From: Clostridia bacterium
Lineage (GTDB): Bacteria > Bacillota > Clostridia > Oscillospirales > CAG-272
Assembly: GCA_017958705.1 (NCBI GenBank)
Contig: JAGDCE010000348.1
Location: 1 to 9,562 of the forward strand
Reading direction: 5' to 3'
Length of the DNA: 9,562 nucleotides
The notes below the pieces were generated by a model, which had not been told where the DNA came from, searched no databases, and saw only the letters and a list, made by a program, of their open reading frames with translations. Positions within the stretch are counted from its first letter, which is position 1, and every line of letters starts with the position of its first letter. Below are positions 1 through 6,044 of this stretch, in pieces. The translations under genes were made by a program, and so were the position numbers.

Positions 1-34
1 ATCCGCACACGTGATTTGTGCGGTATTACCTTAA
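1..34. repeat. Partial second copy of the palindromic element (one end only)
   Basis: Positions 13-34 match 177-198 at 21 of 22 bases (A instead of G at 28) in the same orientation. The bases before it (1-12) also resemble those before the right-hand copy (about 165-176) if two single-base gaps are allowed. This fits the right end of another copy of the element at 31-198, whose remainder would lie left of the window. The two copies would share the TTAA at 31-34. Partner and full length cannot be seen here. Confidence 0.5.
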
Positions 35-52
35 GGCAATACCGCACAAATC
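13..52. repeat. 40-bp near-perfect palindrome at the junction of two element copies
   Basis: Arms 13-30 and 35-52 are inverted repeats with one mismatch (28 against 37) around a central TTAA, which is itself part of the palindrome CCTTAAGG. As RNA either strand would form an 18-bp stem with a 4-nt loop. The structure follows from two inverted element ends meeting at one TTAA. No T-run follows, so it is not a standard intrinsic terminator. Confidence 0.7.
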
Positions 53-198
53 GACGCACAAATCTTGCCGGCTCTTTCCGCGCCTGTTTTTGCGTCTAAA
101 TCTTGAAAAACCGCCTGTTTTCCTGCGATTTCTCATCAAAAACAGGCACAAAAATAACTCGGCAATCTCCGAACGCGATTTGTGCGGTATTGCCTTAA
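31..198. repeat. 168-bp imperfect palindrome with TTAA-ended terminal inverted repeats (MITE-like)
   Basis: The first 23 bases (31-53) are the exact reverse complement of the last 23 (176-198), and both ends are TTAA. The symmetry goes deeper. GCCTGTTTTT at 82-91 and its complement at 138-147 lie at the same distance (51 nt) from the two ends, and TTGCCG at 65-70 pairs with CGGCAA at 160-165 with a one-base offset. The arms are therefore about 60 nt, around a central stretch of about 45 nt. Internal direct repeats also occur: AAATCTTG at 60-67 and 98-105, and CGCCTGTTTT at 81-90 and 112-121. There is no convincing reading frame. The form is that of a miniature inverted-repeat element or other dispersed hairpin repeat. 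Whether it is mobile or repeated in the genome cannot be judged from this window. It begins 19 nt past the nrdR stop codon. Confidence 0.65.
106..147 (-). terminator. Possible intrinsic terminator for nrdR inside the repeat element
   Basis: Read on the minus strand, GCCTGTTTT (147-139) can pair with AAAACAGGC (121-113) across a 17-nt loop, and TTTTT (110-106) follows two bases after the stem. This is the best terminator-shaped structure downstream of nrdR. The stem has only four G-C pairs and the loop is long. The upper arm could pair instead with 82-91, the symmetric partner in the larger palindrome. The hairpin may therefore just reflect the repeat's architecture. Confidence 0.3.
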
Positions 199-217
199 AA
201 CACAGCTTCGCTCGCGA

Positions 218-667
218 TTACTCGGTTTTTCCCTTCATCTCGTTGAGTTCTTTAATGAAGGTCTCGATGTCCTTGAATTCGCGGTAGACCGAGGCAAACC
301 TGACGTACGCGACGTCGTCCGCCTCCTTGAGCCGGCGCATGACCATCTCGCCGATGTCCCCCGAGGTGACCTCGTGGCAAAGCGAGTTCTGCAGTTCCTG
401 CTCGATTTCGAGTGCGATCTGCTCGGCGTTGACCGGGCGTTTTTCGCACGCCTTGAAAATACCGGCGAGGAGTTTTGAGCGGTCGAACAGCTCGCGCGAG
501 CCGTTTTTCTTTATGACGACGGTTTGTACCGCCTCGATCACCTCAAAGGTGGTGAAACGCTTGCCGCAGGTCATGCACTCGCGGCGCCTTTTTATGCTGT
601 TTCCCTCAAGATTCTGTCTGGAGTCGACGACACGGCTCTCAAGGCATCCGCATACGGGACATTTCAT
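218..667 (-). CDS. nrdR: Transcriptional repressor NrdR
   Basis: NrdR is the ATP/dATP-sensing repressor that binds NrdR boxes before ribonucleotide reductase genes and adjusts their expression to the nucleotide pool. The 149-residue product has the usual length. It opens with the zinc ribbon, C3-P-V-C6 and C31-x-x-C34, including the typical run KRRREC before the second pair and GKRFTTFE after it. An ATP-cone domain follows from about residue 49 (VVIKKNGSRELFDRSKL) to about 140, including the conserved stretch VAYVRFASVYREF. The ATG has a good Shine-Dalgarno AAGGAG six bases upstream. The gene lies 103 nt after argF on the same strand but has its own near-consensus promoter, so it is probably transcribed independently, with possible read-through from the arg operon. 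No ribonucleotide reductase gene is visible nearby. The identification is firm. Confidence 0.96.
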   Translation of the reverse strand: MKCPVCGCLESRVVDSRQNLEGNSIKRRRECMTCGKRFTTFEVIEAVQTVVIKKNGSRELFDRSKLLAGIFKACEKRPVNAEQIALEIEQELQNSLCHEVTSGDIGEMVMRRLKEADDVAYVRFASVYREFKDIETFIKELNEMKGKTE

Positions 668-673
668 TTTTTA

Positions 674-679
674 CTCCTT
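674..679 (-). promoter_or_regulatory. Ribosome binding site of nrdR
   Basis: On the minus strand the sequence reads AAGGAG, then six bases, then ATG. It supports the chosen nrdR start, which also places the zinc-ribbon cysteine at residue 3 as in the family. Confidence 0.85.
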
Positions 680-719
680 AGGAAAAACAATGATTTGCTG
701 GGGCAATTCTCCTTTAGTT

Positions 720-748
720 ATTATATCATACAGACCCGTGTAAGTCAA
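720..748 (-). promoter_or_regulatory. Sigma-70/sigma-A type promoter of nrdR
   Basis: On the minus strand TTGACT (748-743) and TATAAT (725-720) are separated by exactly 17 bases. The -10 is a perfect consensus and the -35 differs at one base. A start point near 713 would give a leader of about 45 nt before the nrdR ATG. The promoter begins 22 nt after the argF stop and occupies most of the 103-nt gap. I see no convincing intrinsic terminator for the arg operon in that gap. Confidence 0.85.
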
Positions 749-770
749 CCCGGCGGGAACGATAAGTCTG

Positions 771-1754
771 TTACAGCGTTGCCGCCATGACGGCTTTGAT
801 TGTGTGCATTCGGTTCTCCGCTTCATCGAAGACGATCGAACGGTCGCTTTCAAAGACTTCGTCGGTCACCTCCATACAGTCGATGCCGAACTTTCTATAC
901 GTTTCCATACCGGTTTCAGTCTCCAGATCGTGGAACGACGGCAGACAGTGCATAAAACGGCACTGTTCTCCGGCGTTGTCCATAAGCTCCGAAGTCACAC
1001 GGTACGGAAGCAGATCGTCTATCCGCTCTTTCCATACCGAATCGGGTTCGCCCATCGAAACCCAGACGTCGGTATATATTACGTCGGCGCCCGCGGTCGC
1101 TTTTATAGGGTCAGTCTCAAAGCGAAGCGACGCGCCGGATGACAGGCAGATCTGTCTACAGACGCTGACGAGCCCGGGGTCGGGGAAATACTTTTCCGGT
1201 GCACAGATTGTCAGATCGATCCCCGTTTTCGCGCAGCCCTCCATCAGTGAATTACCTGTGTTGTAGCGAGCGTCTCCGACATATACAAGCCGGATCTTTT
1301 TCAGCCGGCCGAAATGCTCCCTTATCGTCAGGAAATCCGCGAGCATCTGCGTGGGATGATACTCGTTCGTCAGCCCGTTCCACACCGGCACTCCCGCGTA
1401 TTTCGCGAGTGTTTCGACGCGGCTCTGCCCGAATCCGCGGTATTCTATGCCGTCGAACATCCGCCCGAGCACGCGCGCGGTATCGGCGATACTCTCCTTC
1501 TTGCCGAGCTGGCTGCTTTTAGGGTCGAGATAAACGGAGTGCATCCCGAGATCCGCCGCGGCGACCTCGAACGCGCAGCGTGTGCGCGTGCTCGTCTTTT
1601 CGAATATCAGCGCGACGTTTTTTCCGCGGTGCACGTCGTGGGGTACGCCCGCCTTTTTCTTTTTCTTGAAATCCGCCGCCAGATCGAGCAGATAGATTAT
1701 CTCCTCCGGCGCAAAATCCTGCAGCTTCAGAAAGCTTCTTCCTTTAAGATTCAT
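771..1754 (-). CDS. argF: Ornithine carbamoyltransferase
   Basis: The enzyme transfers the carbamoyl group from carbamoyl phosphate to ornithine, giving citrulline, in the cytoplasm. The 327-residue product is full length for the family. The carbamoyl-phosphate site is seen as STRTR (55-59) and HPTQ (133-136). The ornithine side is seen as the SMG loop (233-235, in DVWVSMGEP) and HCLP (269-272) with the active-site cysteine C270. The C-terminal MHTIKAVMAATL is typical. The start lies 10 nt after the carB stop, with GAGGAG overlapping that stop, so translation is probably coupled to carB. A catabolic role (arcB of the deiminase pathway) is the main alternative, but the place at the end of argCJBD-carAB favours the biosynthetic enzyme. 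It is the last arg gene of the operon. Confidence 0.96.
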   Translation of the reverse strand: MNLKGRSFLKLQDFAPEEIIYLLDLAADFKKKKKAGVPHDVHRGKNVALIFEKTSTRTRCAFEVAAADLGMHSVYLDPKSSQLGKKESIADTARVLGRMFDGIEYRGFGQSRVETLAKYAGVPVWNGLTNEYHPTQMLADFLTIREHFGRLKKIRLVYVGDARYNTGNSLMEGCAKTGIDLTICAPEKYFPDPGLVSVCRQICLSSGASLRFETDPIKATAGADVIYTDVWVSMGEPDSVWKERIDDLLPYRVTSELMDNAGEQCRFMHCLPSFHDLETETGMETYRKFGIDCMEVTDEVFESDRSIVFDEAENRMHTIKAVMAATL

Positions 1755-1760
1755 GATCTT

Positions 1761-1767
1761 CTCCTCA
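1761..1767 (-). promoter_or_regulatory. argF ribosome binding site fused to the carB stop codon
   Basis: The minus strand reads TGAGGAG, then six bases, then ATG. The TGA (1767-1765) ends carB and the GAGGAG (1766-1761) is the Shine-Dalgarno of argF. A ribosome ending carB therefore sits on the argF initiation site. Confidence 0.85.
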
Positions 1768-4700
1768 GTGGTTCAAATCGACGAGATGCGTGCTGTTCTG
1801 GTCGTAACTGGCGCTGATTACGTCAGCAAGCGCGAGCGCCGTGTCGATCGACGTCATGCACGGTATGCGCGCGTTCATCGCTTTGCGGTAAAGCAGCCGG
1901 AAATCTCCTACCGAGCTGTCCATGACCGCGCCGGTATAAACTACGCAGCGTACCGCTCCGGTCTCTATAAGATCGTATATATCGTTGTTTTCCCAGATGT
2001 TGCAGGCCTTCGTGACGTCGAGCCCGCGCGCCCTTATCGCGGCGGCCGTGTCCGGCGTCGCGAATATCTTCATGCCGAGATCGGTGAATTTTTCCGCGAG
2101 TTTCACGGCGTCGGAGTAGTCGTAGTCCTCTACGGAGATCAGTATGCCCTTCCCGGGCTCTTTTTCCGCGTGCACGTCTATCCCCGCCGCGCAAAGGCCT
2201 TTGTAAAGCGCCTCCGCCTTCGTCCTGCCGATGCCGAGCACCTCACCGGTCGACTTCATCTCCGGCCCCATGATCGAGTTTGCGTCGGTGATTTTCTCAA
2301 AGCTGAACACGGGAACCTTTACCGCGTAATAGCGCGCGGTCTCCGCGAGTCCTTCGGAATAACCAAGATCGGTGAGCTTTTCACCGAGCATCACGCGGCT
2401 CGCGAGCTCTATCATCGGGATGCGCGTGACTTTGCTGATATAAGGCACTGTGCGGCTCGCCCGGGGGTTGACCTCTATCACGTAGAGTTCGTTCTCGAAT
2501 ATCAGATACTGTATGTTGACGATGCCTTTCGTGCCGAGTCCCTTGGCGATGGCGACGGAAACTTCGCAGATTTTTTTCGTCATCGAATCGGAGATGTTAT
2601 ACGGCGGATAAACGGCAATCGAGTCGCCGGAGTGGATGCCCGCGCGTTCGATATGCTCCATAATCCCCGGAATCAGCACCGTCGTGCCGTCGGAGATGCA
2701 GTCGACCTCCAGCTCCGCGCCCGGCATATATTTGTCCACAAGCACGGAATTCGCTATTTCCCCGGAGACGATAGAATCCATATACTTTTTCAGTTCATCC
2801 GCAGAGCGCACGACACCCATTCCCTGCCCGCCGATTACGTAAGACGGGCGGAGCAGGACGGGATAGCCGAGTATTCTGGCGGCCAGGAGCGCTTCCTCGG
2901 TGCTTTCGACCGCGACCGCCTTCGGGCGAGACATATGTATCGACTCGAGAAACGCGTCGAAACGTTCCCTGTCCTCCGCGATGTCTATGCTCTCGGCCGA
3001 CGTACCGAGTATGCGCACTCCCGCGGCGTCGAGCGCCTTCGCGAGTTTTATCGCCGTCTGACCTCCGAACGCCACTACGACGCCGACCGGCTGCTCGACC
3101 CGGACGATCCCGAGGACGTCCTCCTCGGTCAGCGGTTCGAAATAGAGTCTGTTCGCGGTGTCGTAATCGGTCGACACCGTCTCGGGGTTGTTGTTTACGA
3201 TAACGACGTCGTAGCCCATCTCTTTGAGCGTCCAGACGCAGTGGACGGAGCTGTAATCGAATTCGATGCCCTGTCCTATGCGGATCGGGCCGGAGCCGAG
3301 TACGAGGATGACCGGTCTGCCGCTGCGCTTATACTCTCTCGCCTCGCAGTATTCGTCGGCGCAGGAGTAGAAATACGGCGTCTCGGCAGCAAATTCCGCG
3401 GCGCAGGTGTCGACCATTTTATAGCTGTACCGGAATTCCGGCATCACGGTTTCCCCGGTCAGCGATTTAATATACGAATCGGGGAATCCCGACCTTTTCG
3501 CTTTAAGATACAGCTCATCCGTGAGCGGTTTTTCTTTAAGCTCCGCCTCGAGCAGGGCCGCCTCTTTGAGACAGGAGATGAAATACGGGTCGATTTTCGT
3601 TATTTCGTGTACGGTCTTCTCCGGCACGCCGGCCTTCAGCGCCTCGAAAATCGTGAAAATCCGCAAGTCGTCTGCGCACGAGAGCCGCGCGAGAACGTCC
3701 TCGCCGCTCAGCGGCTTATGGTTGAGCGAATCCATTTTGATCTCAAGTCCGCGCACCGCTTTCATCAGCGCCTCGATGAAACTCTGACCGATCGCCATCA
3801 CCTCGCCCGTCGCTTTCATCTGCGTACCGAGCGTCCTGCTGGAGCCGGAAAACTTGTCGAACGGCCATTTGGGGACTTTTACGACAACGTAATCGAGCGC
3901 TGGTTCAAAGCACGCGCACGTTTTTCCGGTGATCTCGTTTTCAATCTCGTCCAGATTATAGCCAATCGCGATCATCGTCGAAATCTTCGCTATCGGATAT
4001 CCGGTTGCCTTGCTGGCGAGCGCGGACGAGCGCGACACGCGGGGGTTAACCTCGATGACGGCGTACTCGAAACTGTCCGGGTTGAGCGCGAACTGGCAGT
4101 TGCAGCCGCCCACGATGCCGAGCGCCTCGACAATCCGGAGCGACGCGGTGCGGAGCATCTGGAATTCGTTATCCGACAGTGTCAGCGTCGGGGCGACGAC
4201 GACTGAATCGCCCGTATGGATTCCGACCGGGTCGACGTTCTCCATGGAACAGACGGCGACGGCGTTGCCCGCGTTGTCGCGCAGAGTTTCGAATTCAATT
4301 TCTTTCCAGCCGGCGACGCTTTTCTCCACGAGTATCTGCGATATAGGCGACATTTTGAGTCCGTTCGCGGCAATAGCCCGAAGCGACTCCTCGTCATTGG
4401 CGATGCCTCCGCCCGATCCGCCGAGCGTATACGCGGGGCGGACTATCACCGGATAACCGATTGTACCGGCAATGGCGACCGCTTTTTCGACGTCGAAAGC
4501 TATATCGCTCGGCACGCAGGGCTGGTTAATCTTCAGCATCGTGTCGCGGAAGAGTTCCCTGTCCTCCGCTTTTTTTATCGCTTCCATATCGCTGCCGAGG
4601 AACCTGACGCCGTATTTCTGCAGAATGCCTTTCTCGTACAGCTGCGTCGCGAGCGTCAGCGCGGTCTGGCCGCCCAGTCCGGCGAGAATCCCGTCCGGGC

Positions 4701-4944
4701 GCTCTTTTTCGATAATTCGCGTCAGCGTCTTCACTGTCAGCGGCTCGAGATAAATCTCGTCCGCCAGCACGCTGTCCGTCATTATCGTGGCGGGGTTGGA
4801 GTTGGCGAGCACGACGTTTATGCCCTGACTTTTCAGCACACGGCACGCCTGGGCGCCGGAATAGTCGAATTCCGCCGCCTGACCTATAACGATCGGGCCA
4901 GAGCCGATCACCAGCGCTTTTTTTATGGCGTCGTTCTTTGGCAT
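1765..4944 (-). CDS. carB: Carbamoyl phosphate synthase, large subunit
   Basis: This is the synthetase subunit that makes carbamoyl phosphate from bicarbonate, two ATP and the ammonia passed from CarA. The 1059 residues are normal for the family, with the expected internal duplication. Half one has IGSGPIVIGQAAEFDYSG (13-30), AYTLGGSGGG (171-180) and EVNPRVSRSSALASK (298-312). Half two has LGSGPIRIGQGIEFDYS (549-565), SYVIGGQGMG (701-710) and EVNPRASRTVPYISK (824-838). The oligomerisation domain lies between them (about 400-540). The C-terminal allosteric (MGS-like) domain runs from about 930 to the end; its ligand-binding loops are divergent (see findings). The start MPKNDAIKKALVIGSGP matches the family N-terminus and overlaps the end of carA by 22 nt. 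The carbamoyl phosphate serves ArgF here and probably also pyrimidine synthesis if no other copy exists. Confidence 0.97.
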   Translation of the reverse strand: MPKNDAIKKALVIGSGPIVIGQAAEFDYSGAQACRVLKSQGINVVLANSNPATIMTDSVLADEIYLEPLTVKTLTRIIEKERPDGILAGLGGQTALTLATQLYEKGILQKYGVRFLGSDMEAIKKAEDRELFRDTMLKINQPCVPSDIAFDVEKAVAIAGTIGYPVIVRPAYTLGGSGGGIANDEESLRAIAANGLKMSPISQILVEKSVAGWKEIEFETLRDNAGNAVAVCSMENVDPVGIHTGDSVVVAPTLTLSDNEFQMLRTASLRIVEALGIVGGCNCQFALNPDSFEYAVIEVNPRVSRSSALASKATGYPIAKISTMIAIGYNLDEIENEITGKTCACFEPALDYVVVKVPKWPFDKFSGSSRTLGTQMKATGEVMAIGQSFIEALMKAVRGLEIKMDSLNHKPLSGEDVLARLSCADDLRIFTIFEALKAGVPEKTVHEITKIDPYFISCLKEAALLEAELKEKPLTDELYLKAKRSGFPDSYIKSLTGETVMPEFRYSYKMVDTCAAEFAAETPYFYSCADEYCEAREYKRSGRPVILVLGSGPIRIGQGIEFDYSSVHCVWTLKEMGYDVVIVNNNPETVSTDYDTANRLYFEPLTEEDVLGIVRVEQPVGVVVAFGGQTAIKLAKALDAAGVRILGTSAESIDIAEDRERFDAFLESIHMSRPKAVAVESTEEALLAARILGYPVLLRPSYVIGGQGMGVVRSADELKKYMDSIVSGEIANSVLVDKYMPGAELEVDCISDGTTVLIPGIMEHIERAGIHSGDSIAVYPPYNISDSMTKKICEVSVAIAKGLGTKGIVNIQYLIFENELYVIEVNPRASRTVPYISKVTRIPMIELASRVMLGEKLTDLGYSEGLAETARYYAVKVPVFSFEKITDANSIMGPEMKSTGEVLGIGRTKAEALYKGLCAAGIDVHAEKEPGKGILISVEDYDYSDAVKLAEKFTDLGMKIFATPDTAAAIRARGLDVTKACNIWENNDIYDLIETGAVRCVVYTGAVMDSSVGDFRLLYRKAMNARIPCMTSIDTALALADVISASYDQNSTHLVDLNH

Positions 4945-6008
4945 TTTTTATCTTTCTCCATCAAATCGATGAACCGGTCGAAGAGGAACGCGGTGTCGCG
5001 CGGGCCTCCGTTCGCCTCGGGGTGAAACTGTACGGTAAACGCGTTCAGTCCGCGGTATTCCATGCCCTCGCAGCTCCCGTCGTTAGCGTTGACGAAGCTT
5101 TCAACCCCCGTCCCGGCAAGCGTTTCCGCTATTACCTCGTAGCCGTGGTTCTGACTTGTTATATACGTCCGGATGCCGCCTGTCTCCTTTACCGGCTGAT
5201 TTACGCCGTGATGACCGTATTTCAGCTTTTCCGTTCTGCCGCCCAGCGCGAGCGCCGCCAGCTGATGACCGAGGCAGATCCCGAACAGCGGCTTTTTGCC
5301 GATGATCTTTCTGATCTGCTCAATCTGAAAAGTATTCTCGGCCGGGTCGCCGGGGCCGTTAGACAGCATAATACCGTCCGGGTCCGCGCCGAGTATCTCA
5401 CAGGCGGGCGTGTCCGCCGGATAGACGGTAACGCGGCACCCTCTTTCTCGCAAACATTCCGCTATACTCTTCTTCGCGCCGTAGTCGATCAGCGCGACGC
5501 TGTACTTTTCATCGCCTTTGGCGGGAAGGACCCGTTTGCACCCGGACGATACCTGCTCAACGACGCCGGCTACGCGGTAGCCGCGGAGATCCTCCGTCGG
5601 CGGCGCGGGGCTGTCCGATATCATTCCGTTCATAACGCCCTCTTCGCGAAGAATCCTCGTCAGTCTGCGCGTGTCGATGCCGCAGATCCCGCATACGCCG
5701 TTTTCTTTCAGAAACGCGTCGAGTCCGTATTCCGAGCGAAAATTCGACGGCGCGCCGCACAGCGACCGCACGACGTAGCCCCGGACGGCGCACTTCCCCT
5801 CATAATCCTGCGGAATCACGCCGTAATTGCCAATGAGAGGAAAAGTCTGAACGACGATCTGCCCGGCGTACGACGGATCTGTCAGCGTTTCGAGATAGCC
5901 GACCATACCGGTGGTGAAAACGACCTCGCCGACGCTTTCGGTGTCCGCGCCGATCTTGTATCCCTCAAAGACCTCTCCGTTATTTAAAACAAGATAAGCT
6001 TTTTTCAT
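4923..6008 (-). CDS. carA: Carbamoyl phosphate synthase, small (glutaminase) subunit
   Basis: CarA hydrolyses glutamine and channels the ammonia to CarB. The 361-residue product has the N-terminal CPSase small-chain domain (about 1-130, with VGEVVFTTGMVGYLETLTDPSY) and a C-terminal class I glutamine amidotransferase domain from about 170. Visible catalytic parts are SNGPGDP (216-222), the nucleophile C245 in GICLGHQ, and H329 with E331 in QFHPEA. TSQNHGYEV (284-292) is also conserved. The start has GGGAG nine bases upstream (6022-6018). The gene begins 36 nt after the argD stop. Its last 11 residues after FIDLM, rich in lysine and polar residues, look unconserved and run into carB, sharing 22 nt in another frame. 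No truncation is apparent. Confidence 0.96.
   Translation of the reverse strand: MKKAYLVLNNGEVFEGYKIGADTESVGEVVFTTGMVGYLETLTDPSYAGQIVVQTFPLIGNYGVIPQDYEGKCAVRGYVVRSLCGAPSNFRSEYGLDAFLKENGVCGICGIDTRRLTRILREEGVMNGMISDSPAPPTEDLRGYRVAGVVEQVSSGCKRVLPAKGDEKYSVALIDYGAKKSIAECLRERGCRVTVYPADTPACEILGADPDGIMLSNGPGDPAENTFQIEQIRKIIGKKPLFGICLGHQLAALALGGRTEKLKYGHHGVNQPVKETGGIRTYITSQNHGYEVIAETLAGTGVESFVNANDGSCEGMEYRGLNAFTVQFHPEANGGPRDTAFLFDRFIDLMEKDKKCQRTTP
4952..4959 (-). promoter_or_regulatory. carB ribosome binding site inside carA
   Basis: GGAGAAAG lies within the last codons of carA, seven bases before the carB ATG. It is a moderate site; only the GGAG core (4959-4956) is strong, and that is 11 bases from the ATG. 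Translation of carB probably depends on ribosomes arriving through carA. Confidence 0.55.
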
Positions 6009-6017
6009 AAAAGAACG

Positions 6018-6022
6018 CTCCC
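6018..6022 (-). promoter_or_regulatory. Ribosome binding site of carA
   Basis: The minus strand reads GGGAG, nine bases, then ATG, inside the 36-nt gap after argD. It supports the carA start MKKAYLVLNNGEVFEG. The gap is too short for a separate promoter plus leader, so carA is read as part of the arg transcript. Confidence 0.65.
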
Positions 6023-6044
6023 GTGGGCGTCCGTCCGAGGCGGA

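Noticed and set aside
13..198. Repeats at the left edge considered as a CRISPR array
   Set aside because: The copies are inverted rather than a regular direct series, there is no spacer periodicity, and no cas gene is visible. An inverted-repeat element fits better.
18..287. Possible small plus-strand protein of 89 residues
   Set aside because: It runs through the repeat element and then into the antisense of nrdR. Its composition is not protein-like and there is no Shine-Dalgarno. The palindromic repeat explains the sequence better.
671..706. Leader mini-frame before nrdR: TTG plus 10 codons, ending in TAA three bases before the nrdR ATG, with AAAGGAG upstream (715-709)
   Set aside because: The spacing between AAAGGAG and TTG is only two bases, the start is TTG, and the predicted transcription start near 713 would remove part of the site. 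The codons show no regulatory residue run.
731..770. Weak hairpin after argF (CAGA...CCCG with CGGG...TCTG) considered as an operon terminator
   Set aside because: The stem is interrupted by a large bulge, no T-run follows, and the region coincides with the nrdR promoter.
668..770. NrdR-box pair (auto-regulation) in the nrdR promoter region
   Set aside because: I found no pair of sequences resembling the known NrdR box at suitable spacing. The A/T-rich stretch is accounted for by the -10 element.
1753..4206. Open frame of 817 codons on the plus strand, opposite carB
   Set aside because: It lies antisense to carB, whose protein is conserved over its full length. The product is rich in Arg, His, Val, Asp and Ala with no recognisable domain, as expected when a GC-biased gene is read on the other strand. 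No ribosome binding site or promoter supports it.
4938..5987. Open frame of 349 codons on the plus strand, opposite carA
   Set aside because: It is a mirror of carA with arginine-rich composition and no domain. The same reasoning applies to the 269-codon frame at 4216-5025 and the 266-codon frame at 6618-7418.
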